Shown here piece after piece: positions 24,413 to 32,498 of a stretch of 64,000 nt of DNA. Numbering within the stretch: the first letter of the stretch is position 1; each line of letters starts with the position of its first letter. The DNA comes from Owenweeksia sp965214115 (lineage in GTDB: Bacteria; Bacteroidota; Bacteroidia; Flavobacteriales; Schleiferiaceae), in NCBI GenBank assembly GCA_965214115.1, contig CBDCAU010000003.1, forward strand, positions 62,001 to 126,000. Direction: 5' to 3'. The notes below the pieces were generated by a model. That model had not been told where the DNA came from and searched no databases. It saw only the letters and a program-made list of their open reading frames with translations. A program made the position numbers and the translations under genes.

Positions 24413-26461
24413 TTAGGATTGATTCCGCTTCTTCACCATCGTCAAAATAGTCGCCAGCGCCACCGTCTCGTCTTCATTGTCATATACCTCCACCTGAAAG
24501 CGCACAATTCCCTTTGCAATGTCCTCGGGCTCGCGTTTTTCTTGGTCGGTTTTTTCCTTCACGGTGAATTTCACGCCGATGGTCATCCCCGGATACACGG
24601 GCTTGGTGAAGCGGCATTCGTCGATGCCGTAGTTCAAAAGCACCGGCCCTTTTTTCGGGTCCACGAACATTCCGGCGGCTTTGGAAAGGACGTAATACCC
24701 GTGCGCCACTTTGCCCTCAAAGATGGTTTCATCCAGCGAGGTTTCGTCCACGTGGGCATAAAAATTATCGCCGCTCACTTGCGCAAAACTGGCGATGTCC
24801 GCATCCGTCACCGTGTGTTTGTGGGTATAAACGGTGTCGCCGATTTTCAAATCTTCAAAATGCTGTTGGAAAACGTGCGGGTTGGCTTCGGGACGGCTCG
24901 CGCCGGGCTGATAAACTTTTGTGATTTCCGTAATCGTATCGGGATGGCCTTGGATGGCGGTGCGCTGTAAATAGTGGAGAATGCCGCGTTTCCCGCCCAT
25001 TTCTTCGCCGCCGCCTGCGCGTCCGGGGCCGCCGTGCGTGAGCAACGGCATCGGCGAACCGTGGCCAGTGCTTTCTTTGGCTGACTTGGCGTTCAACACC
25101 AAAATCCGGCCGTGCATAAACGCAGCTTCGGTCACGAATTGCCGCCCGATTTTGTCGTCTGCCGTTACGATGCTGGACACCAGCGAGCCCTTGCCGAGGT
25201 TGGCGATTTCCACCGCTTCCTCCAAATCTTTATAGGGCATCATCGTGGAAACGGGGCCGAAACATTCTACCTCGTGGACATCGGTTTTTTCAAATGGCCT
25301 TTCATTTTTAAATAAAATGGGGGAGGCAAACGCGCCCGTATCGCGGTCGGCGCCGACTACGGCAAAATCGCGCAAATCGCCAAACACCACCTCTTGGGAT
25401 TTTTTGAGGCGCTCCACGTTTTCTTGCAATCGTTCCAGCTGCAATCGGCTGGCCAGCGCTCCCATCCGCACTTCCTTGTTTTTCGGGTCGCCGATGGTAG
25501 TTTTTTCCAATCGTTTGGAAAGTCCTTCCTGCACGGCCATCATCTTGTCTTCCGGCACGATGATGCGGCGCACGGCGGTACATTTTTGCCCTGCTTTCGA
25601 TGTGATTTCGCGCTGTACTTCTTTGATGAAAATGTTCCATTCCGGCATCCCCGGCTCCACGTCCGGCCCGAGGACGGAGGCGTTCAGCGAGTCCGCTTCA
25701 AGATTGAAAGTAACCGAGCGGTCAATAATGTGCGGCAGGGCTTGCAGTTTTTTTCCGGTGGCCGCGCTGCCTGTGAAAGTAACGGTGTCGCCCGTTTGCA
25801 CATCATCCAGAATACCGCGTCCCAACCCCGTAACCAATTGCAAACTGCCTTCCGGCAAAATGTCGGTTTTGATGATTTCGCGCACCATATGTTCCGTGAG
25901 AAAGGACGTGATTTCGGAAGGTTTCACCACCGCCGGAACGCCCGCCATCAAATTGACCGCGATTTTTTCCAGCATTCCCCATATCGGAAAATTGAAGGCG
26001 TTGATATGGACCGCTACACCGCGTTTCGGCACCATAATATGGTGGCCGATGAAGGTGCCGTTTTTGGAAAGTGCGGCGGGCTGGCCGTCCACATAATACG
26101 GCAAATCGGGGAACTGCCGCCGCAAAGACGCATTTGCAAATAAATTCCCGATGCCGCCCTCGATGTCCACCCAACTGTCGATGCGCGTGGCGCCAGTGGC
26201 CCAGCTCGTTTCGTAGAATTGTTCTTTGATTTCTACGAGTTGTAAAGCGAGTGCTTTTATCATCCGGCCGCGTTCTTGGAAAGTCATTTTGCGCAAAGCT
26301 GGGCCGCCTTCTTTGCGGCCGTATTCCAAGATTTCGGAATAGTCCAGCCCCTTGCTGGAGACGGTGCCGATGTCTTCACCGGTGATGGCGTTGCGGGCGG
26401 TCAGTTCTTCGCCCTCGCCGCTTACCCACTGGCCGAGGACGTAGTTTTGGATGTTTTTCAT
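24413..26461 (-). CDS. paaZ: PaaZ, oxepin-CoA hydrolase / semialdehyde dehydrogenase
   Basis: 682 residues, the normal length. The N-terminal aldehyde dehydrogenase (1-520) has its Glu in TFNLEADSLNAS and its Cys in SKAGQKCTAVRRI. The C-terminal MaoC-like hydratase (about 535-680) has DNFYAHVDETSLDETIFEGK followed by VAHGYYVLSKAAG. In phenylacetate breakdown it opens the oxepin-CoA ring and oxidises the aldehyde formed. No paaABCDE genes are in the window. On the minus strand TACCTTCG at 26490-26483 is a likely -7 box just upstream. Confidence 0.93.
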   Translation of the reverse strand: MKNIQNYVLGQWVSGEGEELTARNAITGEDIGTVSSKGLDYSEILEYGRKEGGPALRKMTFQERGRMIKALALQLVEIKEQFYETSWATGATRIDSWVDIEGGIGNLFANASLRRQFPDLPYYVDGQPAALSKNGTFIGHHIMVPKRGVAVHINAFNFPIWGMLEKIAVNLMAGVPAVVKPSEITSFLTEHMVREIIKTDILPEGSLQLVTGLGRGILDDVQTGDTVTFTGSAATGKKLQALPHIIDRSVTFNLEADSLNASVLGPDVEPGMPEWNIFIKEVQREITSKAGQKCTAVRRIIVPEDKMMAVQEGLSKRLEKTTIGDPKNKEVRMGALASRLQLERLQENVERLKKSQEVVFGDLRDFAVVGADRDTGAFASPILFKNERPFEKTDVHEVECFGPVSTMMPYKDLEEAVEIANLGKGSLVSSIVTADDKIGRQFVTEAAFMHGRILVLNAKSAKESTGHGSPMPLLTHGGPGRAGGGEEMGGKRGILHYLQRTAIQGHPDTITEITKVYQPGASRPEANPHVFQQHFEDLKIGDTVYTHKHTVTDADIASFAQVSGDNFYAHVDETSLDETIFEGKVAHGYYVLSKAAGMFVDPKKGPVLLNYGIDECRFTKPVYPGMTIGVKFTVKEKTDQEKREPEDIAKGIVRFQVEVYDNEDETVALATILTMVKKRNQS

Positions 26462-26482
26462 TGTCGGGAGATTTTTGGGGTG

Positions 26483-26490
26483 CGAAGGTA
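26483..26490 (-). promoter_or_regulatory. Possible paaZ -7 box
   Basis: TACCTTCG, one base from the TAnnTTTG consensus, 22 bp before the paaZ start. The same octamer lies before mrp. Confidence 0.4.
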
Positions 26491-26544
26491 AAAAGGAGCG
26501 GGCGGGAATAGTTTGGGCGGATTTTCAACCTCCCCCGAAATACT

Positions 26545-26552
26545 TACTTTTG
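26545..26552 (+). promoter_or_regulatory. Possible -7 box of the RAYT-like gene
   Basis: TACTTTTG matches TAnnTTTG and lies 7 bp before the ATG, which would give a very short leader. Confidence 0.4.
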
Positions 26553-26558
26553 AAAACT

Positions 26559-27173
26559 ATGCTAACCGCCAGCCATCCGCCTGCCCTCCAGCCCGCGCGG
26601 CTTTACCATATTTACCATCACGGGACAGACTATGCGCCGCTTTTCATTTCAGCCGAGGATTATCAAATCTTCTTGGATAAAGTCAAACGCTTTATCCTGC
26701 CCGTCGGCGAAGTGTATGCCTATTGTTTGTTGCCTGACCGGTTTCATTTATTGGTGAGATTTCATACCGAAACCCAGCTGCAAAACTTTAGGGAAAGAAA
26801 ATATGGCCGAAAGGGAAGGCTGGATTTCCCTACACTTTTGGCGTTGCAGTTCGAGCATTTTTTTAAGAGCTATACCCGAATTTTCAATTACAACCGCCGC
26901 CAGAGCGGAACTTTGTTTGCCGAGACTTTCCACCGCACGCCGATAACGGACGAAGGCGAAGTGGCCAAAACCATCGTTTACATCCACCGCGAACCGCAAC
27001 GATATGCTTGGGCGGACGATTTCAGGGCGTGGCGGTTTTCTTCCTACCGTACGATACTTTCTACCCAAAAAACGGTACTGAAAAGAGAGCGTGCTTTAGA
27101 CTTTTTTGAAGGAAAAGACAACTTTTTGGAATGGCATCAATGGGCTTATGAAAGTTGTTTGGAAAATGGATAG
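26559..27173 (+). CDS. Y1/RAYT-type (REP-associated) transposase-like protein
   Basis: 204 residues from ATG 26559. The fold is suggested by ARLYHIYHHGTDYAPLFISA, YAYCLLPDRFHLLVRF and FNYNRRQSGTLFAETFHRTP, with a C-terminal YIHREPQRYAW. The metal-binding pair, usually HUH (as in NHFHLL), reads RFH, so activity is uncertain. The candidate nucleophile is Tyr in FKSYTRIFNYNRR. Such single-copy transposases are linked with dispersed palindromes; many palindromic repeats stand in the 1 kb downstream. Confidence 0.75.
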   Translation: MLTASHPPALQPARLYHIYHHGTDYAPLFISAEDYQIFLDKVKRFILPVGEVYAYCLLPDRFHLLVRFHTETQLQNFRERKYGRKGRLDFPTLLALQFEHFFKSYTRIFNYNRRQSGTLFAETFHRTPITDEGEVAKTIVYIHREPQRYAWADDFRAWRFSSYRTILSTQKTVLKRERALDFFEGKDNFLEWHQWAYESCLENG

Positions 27174-27238
27174 GGAAATGGTGAACACCGAAACTTGTCG
27201 GCCTCGGCATCTAATTCTTTGGCAGTCCGACTATCCAG

Positions 27239-27325
27239 CCCCAGCGGGGCGGAATGATTGTAGCGCCGCCTGTCAGGGCGGCGATTAAAACCACCTACTG
27301 TATTGAACGGAAAAGCCCCAACGGG
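27239..27325. repeat. Palindromic repeat cluster (CCCCAGCGGGG / GCCGCCTGTCAGGGCGGC)
   Basis: CCCCAGCGGGGCGGAATGAT continues into TGTAGCGCCGCC, the same order as at the start of the island-bounding repeats. A second unit, AAGCCCCAACGGGGCGAC, follows at about 27308. Confidence 0.8.
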
Positions 27326-27365
27326 GCGACACCTGCTTTCCTATTTAATTATAATATTCTCAACA

Positions 27366-27545
27366 CCTAAACTTGAAATCTGAAAGTTCATCTTGCAATT
27401 TTCAAGTTTATCTTGATCTAAACTTGAATTTTGAAAGCTACTCCTTGGTTAGGCGGAAACCTCTTCACTATTAAATTTTCTACACTTAAACTTGAATTTC
27501 GAGAGTTCAATTCTCGTTTTTCAAGTTTATTTACGATTAAATTTG
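27366..27545. repeat. AT-rich repeats built on AAACTTGAA
   Basis: Several copies of AAACTTGAA and its complement TTCAAGTTT alternate, including an inverted pair around TTCGAGAGTTCAATTCTCG. No gene is seen here. Confidence 0.6.
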
Positions 27546-27552
27546 AAAAACG

Positions 27553-27747
27553 TCAGAAGCCGCCCTTTGCACCCAATTCTCCGACCAGCCCAAGCTCGCC
27601 CGCGGCAACACCACCGCCATCCAAGATTTAGGCACGCAAAAGAACTTCATCATCACGCCGCATTCCGTGGATTACCGCCAGAGCGAAACGCTGACGGTGT
27701 GCGGGCTGCGGGCGTTTTTGGAGAGTTATTTGCCGCAGATTGGATAG
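27553..27747 (+). pseudogene. C-terminal gene remnant, family not recognised
   Basis: An open frame without a start codon reads TSEAALCTQFSDQPKLARGN, then TTAIQDLGTQKNFIITPHSV, then DYRQSETLTVCGLRAFLESY, and stops after LPQIG. The even, protein-like composition and proper end suggest the last 64 residues of a real gene cut off by the AT-rich repeat upstream. I do not recognise the parent family. Confidence 0.5.
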
Positions 27748-27951
27748 CGAGAAATTTGTTTCGGTTTTCAGGTTTTTTGTTTCGTGCCTGCCTGCCGGAG
27801 GTAGGTTCGGTGTTCTGAGTTCCGTGTTATCGGCTCTTCGCGAACGGAACGCCCCGAAGGGGCAAAAGCACTTAGCCCACGGCAACGCCGTGGGAAAACA
27901 AGGCCCCCGCGTTTCGCGCCCTGAAAGGGCAGAAGCAATTTACTGGAATAT

Positions 27952-28038
27952 AAACACCACCCCGATTTTTTCGACGACTGAGGACAGTCGAAAAAATCAC
28001 CCCTCCTCACTTCGTAAGGAGGGGAGCTGGGCCGTCGC
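27952..28038. repeat. Direct repeat, left of the lipoprotein gene
   Basis: About 87 bp containing two hairpins: TTTTTTCGAC / GTCGAAAAAA and CCCCTCCT / AGGAGGGG. It recurs in the same orientation at 29107-29193. The rest of the gap 27748-28247 is further GC-rich palindromes (for example CCCACGGCAACGCCGTGGG) and no gene. Confidence 0.85.
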
Positions 28039-28247
28039 TTTTGGGAAACCCGCCAGTTTCTTCCGTGGCCCGACCGATTCGCGCCTTAGCGCGAAAACTC
28101 CCCTCCATTTAAAGGAGGGGAAAGCCCGCTTTAGCGGGATGGGGTGGTAAACGCGCTCTTATTTTGAAAGTGTTCAAAGTGCTGGGCGTCAAGATGCATT
28201 TTAGTGTGGCATTGGGGGAAAAGGAGGTGGCGGTTTGGATTTGAAAA

Positions 28248-29051
28248 TTATTGAACAGCGGGTGGCGGAGTAAAAGCACTCTGGCCCTGAACATAGGTAT
28301 GACCTGCGTCTAAACTGTGAATGTATATCCAAGTGGTATCGCCAATATTGTGATTAAAATTATCTAGTGTTTCATAAAAATCACTAAGATTAGAAGTACC
28401 TTGACGCATCATATTTTGACAGACGCTGAATTTAACATCCATCGAGGTACTTGTCGAAACTTCTTCAGGTTTAACACTTACTTGAAAACTCTTAATTGGC
28501 GTTCCGTTCGGCGTATATTTAAAAGCACTATCCATTACTGGATATATGCTAAAGCTACCATTTGTAATTTCAAACATTTTTCTAGCAAAACCATCTATAA
28601 AATTATTTCCAGTTTTAACCTTATTTCCGGTAATAATATATGCGTTAGGGTTCACCTCACTGGTATCGCCTTTATTTATCAAAGTAAAATAAAATGAATA
28701 ATTATTTAAATCATTGTCATACGGAATTCGTATTGCTTCGCCATTATTAGGTTGTTGAATGGTCAAAATATAACCATCTTTGTTCGCAAATGAGAGGTGT
28801 TTTTGTTGATAATGAGAAGTGCCTTCAGCAGGGAGAATACTTCGAAAGCCGCTTTCAGCGAACTCAATTCCTGAATGCATAAAAGCCATCTCGGACAAAA
28901 TCATTTTTTGATTGGGGGAATTAGGTTCAAATTGGTCAGTCAAAGTGGGTTCTTGGTCTTGTTCGTCCGTATCACCGCTTTTTTCACAAGCATTCAATAG
29001 TATCAAAAACAAACCGAACAAAAGTGTGGATGGAAAACGAAAGGGTTTCAT
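28248..29051 (-). CDS. Lipoprotein of unknown function
   Basis: 267 residues. The signal FPSTLLFGLFLILLNAC ends in a lipobox (LLNAC), followed by an acidic stretch. The body is rich in Asn, Ser and Phe, probably beta, with FANKDGYILTIQQPNNGEAI and NSFSIYP-like words; no known domain is recognised. It is AT-rich compared with its neighbours. It stands between two 87-bp direct repeats, so it may be a transferred unit. Confidence 0.75.
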   Translation of the reverse strand: MKPFRFPSTLLFGLFLILLNACEKSGDTDEQDQEPTLTDQFEPNSPNQKMILSEMAFMHSGIEFAESGFRSILPAEGTSHYQQKHLSFANKDGYILTIQQPNNGEAIRIPYDNDLNNYSFYFTLINKGDTSEVNPNAYIITGNKVKTGNNFIDGFARKMFEITNGSFSIYPVMDSAFKYTPNGTPIKSFQVSVKPEEVSTSTSMDVKFSVCQNMMRQGTSNLSDFYETLDNFNHNIGDTTWIYIHSLDAGHTYVQGQSAFTPPPAVQ

Positions 29052-29106
29052 TGCAGAAGGTTTAAAATGAGCGGTTAAAAATAGAGAAAATTTTTAGAGT
29101 GGATAA

Positions 29107-29193
29107 AAACACCACCCCGATTTTTTCGACGACTGAGGACAGTCGAAAAAACCACCCCTCCTCACTTCGTAAGGAGGGGAGTTGGGTCGGCGC
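29107..29193. repeat. Direct repeat, right of the lipoprotein gene
   Basis: Second copy of the 27952-28038 repeat, with a few base changes, in the same orientation. Confidence 0.85.
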
Positions 29194-29269
29194 TCCGAAT
29201 AAAAAGTTTCTCGCCGCCCACTTCCAATCGTAATTCGTAAATCGAATCAATCGTAAATCCCCAAACCCC

Positions 29270-29277
29270 TACTTTTG
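29270..29277 (+). promoter_or_regulatory. Predicted miaB -7 box
   Basis: TACTTTTG matches TAnnTTTG, 24 bp before the miaB ATG. Confidence 0.55.
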
Positions 29278-29300
29278 CACTCCCAAAAAAAGCAGGAAAA

Positions 29301-30740
29301 ATGCCCGCCACACTCACCCAAAAACCCCACGACGAAGCCCGCCAAGGCGAGGCCTTGCTGATGGAAAACGAACCCGCCGGCAAAAAACTCTACATCGAAA
29401 GCTACGGCTGCCAGATGAACTTTTCGGACAGCGAAATCGTGGCCAGCATCTTGGCGGAGGAGGGTTTTGGCACCACACGAAATTTGGAGGAAGCCGATTT
29501 GGTGCTTCTCAACACCTGCTCCATCCGCGACAAGGCCGAACAGACCGTGCGCAAGCGGCTGACGCATTTTCACAAAATCAAAAACGACAAGCCGGAACTG
29601 AAAATCGGCGTGCTGGGCTGTATGGCCGAGCGGCTGAAAAGCAAGCTGCTGGACGAGGAAAAACTGGTGGATATGGTGGTGGGGCCGGACGCCTACCGCG
29701 ATTTGCCCAACTTGGTGCGGGAAATCGACGAGGGCCGCAAGGCGGTGAACGTCATCCTGAGCAAAGAAGAAACTTACGCCGACGTAAGCCCCGTGCGGCT
29801 GGGGCAGGGCGGCGTCACGGCCTTTGTGAGCATCACGCGCGGCTGCGACAATATGTGTACGTTTTGCGTAGTCCCGTTTACGCGCGGCCGCGAGCGCAGC
29901 CGAAGCCCGCACACCATCGTGCAGGAAGCCCGCGATTTGTGGGAAGCCGGCTACAAAGAAATCACTTTGCTGGGGCAGAATGTGGACAGTTATTTATGGT
30001 ACGGAGGCGGGCTGAAAAAGGATTTCGCGAAAGCGAGCGAGGCCGCCCGAGCCACCGCCACCAACTTTGCCAACTTGCTGGAAATGACCGCCGAGGCCGT
30101 GCAGCAGATGCGCATCCGCTTCAGCACCAGCAACCCGCAGGATATGACGGACGACGTGCTGCACGCCATCGCTCGCCACGATAATATTTGCAACTACATT
30201 CACCTGCCCGTGCAGAGCGGCAGTTCGCGCATTTTGGAATTGATGAACCGCGGCCACAATCGTGAAGAATATTTCGCGCTGATTGACCGCATCCGCCGCA
30301 TTATCCCGAACTGCGGCATCAGCCACGATATGATTGCGGGATTTCCCACCGAAACGGAGGAAGACCACCAACAAACCCTGAGTTTGATGGACTACGTCAA
30401 ATACGATTTCGGCTTTATGTTTTACTATTCGGAGCGGCCCAACACCTTCGCGGCGAGGAAGTTGGAAGACGACATCCCGCTGGAAACCAAAAAGCGCCGC
30501 TTGACCGAAATCATCCAAATGCAGCAACAACATTCGCTGGCCCGCAACCAAGCGCACATCGGCAACACCTACGAAGTTTTGATAGAAGGCACGTCCAAAA
30601 AGTCGGACGACGACTGGTACGGGCGCACGACTTTCAATACGGTGGTGGTGTTCCCGAAGGGGGATGAAAAAGCGGGGGATTTTGTGCGGGTGAAGATTTT
30701 GAACTGTACGACGGCGACGTTGTTGGGTGAGATTAATTAG
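29301..30740 (+). CDS. miaB: tRNA-2-methylthio-N6-dimethylallyladenosine synthase
   Basis: 479 residues. The first Fe-S cluster Cys lie in ESYGCQMNFSDSE, LLNTCSIRDKAEQ and VLGCMAERLKS. The radical-SAM motif is GCDNMCTFCVVPFTRGRERS. A TRAM domain ends the protein (NTYEVLIEGTSKKSDDDW). It adds a methylthio group to i6A37 of tRNAs reading UNN codons. In this phylum the sigma-54 AAA+ gene and lptE usually follow; here two extra genes come in between. Confidence 0.97.
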   Translation: MPATLTQKPHDEARQGEALLMENEPAGKKLYIESYGCQMNFSDSEIVASILAEEGFGTTRNLEEADLVLLNTCSIRDKAEQTVRKRLTHFHKIKNDKPELKIGVLGCMAERLKSKLLDEEKLVDMVVGPDAYRDLPNLVREIDEGRKAVNVILSKEETYADVSPVRLGQGGVTAFVSITRGCDNMCTFCVVPFTRGRERSRSPHTIVQEARDLWEAGYKEITLLGQNVDSYLWYGGGLKKDFAKASEAARATATNFANLLEMTAEAVQQMRIRFSTSNPQDMTDDVLHAIARHDNICNYIHLPVQSGSSRILELMNRGHNREEYFALIDRIRRIIPNCGISHDMIAGFPTETEEDHQQTLSLMDYVKYDFGFMFYYSERPNTFAARKLEDDIPLETKKRRLTEIIQMQQQHSLARNQAHIGNTYEVLIEGTSKKSDDDWYGRTTFNTVVVFPKGDEKAGDFVRVKILNCTTATLLGEIN

Positions 30741-30764
30741 AAGAATTAAAAAAAATCAATCAAA

Positions 30765-31991
30765 ATGAAATCAATTATTTATTCCTTAATTTTTGCAATG
30801 TGTAATATGGGTATCGCATACGCTCAAACTAACAGATGTGATTGTTCCGATGCTCTTGATAAATCCCTTAAGGATAAATATACCGAAAGTCAATTGCTTG
30901 ATTTACGGATAGAGCTATATGAATATTATAAGTTTTTAAAAAATAAAACTCAGAATACTAATGCTTCATTTGACCTTTCTTCTCAAGCGGAGACGTTTAC
31001 GGGTTATGGAGTGTTTTCCAATTCCTATAGTGGTGAAGCAGATTATGCATATTCAAAATATCAAAATCTTCAAAAAATTATCGAAAAGGAACAGCGAATT
31101 TCTGAAGAGGTATTTAAAAAAATGGCTGTTGACGTGTTTTCGAATAACCAACTGGAGGCCTACAGAAGTTGTCTTGAATTGTGTAAAATCTCATCTCAGA
31201 ATGGAGTTTTTTATGAAGTTACTGGAGATTTGGAAGATATTTTTGCTATCAATCTTATCTTTAAGAATACGGTTGGGAAAGAGCAAGTCACAATCGCAAA
31301 TAATGCTACTTTAGTTAATTGCGAACCGATTGGAGGGCTTATTTTAAAAGAAGGATTGACTATTAAAGACGATGGAAGCGTGACACAATATTTAAAGATT
31401 ATAAATAAAGAAAAACCTGCGCAAATTGGGTTAAATTTTAAAGAATTGTCATTTGGTGCAATCAATTTCGGCGAGGAATACATTGGTAATGGCAAAAATT
31501 TACCAATTGGGACAATCATAAGCTCTACCTTAAAGTATAGTACCTTTTTGGAGGCAAATAGAATCAAACCTACTGATAATATGGAAAAAGCCATTTGGGT
31601 TCCTTGCGATGGTCGTGATGTGCGAGCATCTACTTATGGAAAGTATGTAGGTAGCGTTCCCGATTTGCGTGGACTATTCTTAAGAAATGTAAACGATTAC
31701 AATGTGCCATTTGACGGTGTTGGAAAAGTAAAAACTGAAAGGGCTAATCCTGATAATATTTCTGCCGGCATATTTCAACCCGATGCTTTTCAAGGACATA
31801 AACATTTTAGCGAAAACACTTTGGTGAGAAAAGGTAAAGATGATTTACCTAATCAGCCTGACCAGAGACCTAAACAGGAAGGAGCAAATAATTCCGCAGG
31901 CGTTTATGATGCAGGTTTTGGTAAACCAAGAATTAGTTCAGAAACACGACCAAAAAATATGACTGTTTATTATTATATAAAAATAAATTGA
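30765..31991 (+). CDS. Secreted protein with phage tail-collar-like C-terminus
   Basis: 408 residues. A signal peptide (IIYSLIFAMCNMGIAYAQ) leads into a Cys-bearing helical region (NRCDCSDALDKSLKDKY). The C-terminal third looks like tail-collar/tail-fibre domains: KAIWVPCDGRDVRASTYGKY, VPDLRGLFLRNVND, AFQGHKHFSEN and RPKNMTVYYYIKIN. It is AT-rich, unlike miaB. Similar collar domains occur in non-phage exported Bacteroidota proteins, so a prophage is not implied. Function unknown. Confidence 0.65.
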   Translation: MKSIIYSLIFAMCNMGIAYAQTNRCDCSDALDKSLKDKYTESQLLDLRIELYEYYKFLKNKTQNTNASFDLSSQAETFTGYGVFSNSYSGEADYAYSKYQNLQKIIEKEQRISEEVFKKMAVDVFSNNQLEAYRSCLELCKISSQNGVFYEVTGDLEDIFAINLIFKNTVGKEQVTIANNATLVNCEPIGGLILKEGLTIKDDGSVTQYLKIINKEKPAQIGLNFKELSFGAINFGEEYIGNGKNLPIGTIISSTLKYSTFLEANRIKPTDNMEKAIWVPCDGRDVRASTYGKYVGSVPDLRGLFLRNVNDYNVPFDGVGKVKTERANPDNISAGIFQPDAFQGHKHFSENTLVRKGKDDLPNQPDQRPKQEGANNSAGVYDAGFGKPRISSETRPKNMTVYYYIKIN

Positions 31992-32081
31992 AATTCACAT
32001 ATTTTAAAATTACCATACATATTTCGGACGAGTTTTAGAGAAAAACTTTTTAATACTTAGGATGAAACTAAAATTCAAAAT

Positions 32082-32498
32082 ATGTTGCAAAATTGCAGAG
32101 CTCTAATAATCTTTTCTATTCTCTTTTTATCTCATATAAATCTTTTCTCCCAACAAAAAATAGGCGAAAAGTGGATAGACAACAACCTTCAAATTTCGGT
32201 CCAAAAAGAAGCTGTAAAAACTCTCGGATATTTGACATTCTGCATTATGGATACCACCGAAAATTTTTGCGTGGAAAATTTGCAAACGGGATTGGAAGTA
32301 CACGTATATAATGAAAAAGACGAAAAAATCTACGCTGGAAAAACCACCGGTCGCATCCCCGATTTGAAATTTCCCGAGCCGATGCCGGCGGCGCATTACG
32401 TTGTTTTGAAGGCATTTAAACCGTGGGTCACGAACAAATTGACGGGCACGCGCATTCATCAGGACGAACCCCTCGAACTGAAGTATTTTCTGAAATGA
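32082..32498 (+). CDS. Small secreted protein, unknown
   Basis: 138 residues with a signal peptide (ALIIFSILFLSHINLFSQ). The rest is likely a beta sandwich (LGYLTFCIMDTTENFCVENL and GLEVHVYNEKDEKIYAGKTT). Base composition changes from AT-rich in the first half to GC-rich in the second. The stop overlaps the next start (ATGA), so it is translated together with the sigma-54 regulator. Confidence 0.7.
   Translation: MLQNCRALIIFSILFLSHINLFSQQKIGEKWIDNNLQISVQKEAVKTLGYLTFCIMDTTENFCVENLQTGLEVHVYNEKDEKIYAGKTTGRIPDLKFPEPMPAAHYVVLKAFKPWVTNKLTGTRIHQDEPLELKYFLK

Noticed and set aside
27431..27631. A 66-codon frame in the AT-rich repeat zone
   Set aside because: It is made of repeat words; the neighbouring frame 27553-27747 looks more protein-like.
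30765..31991. Prophage suggested by the tail-collar-like domain
   Set aside because: No other phage gene is nearby and the protein has a bacterial signal peptide.
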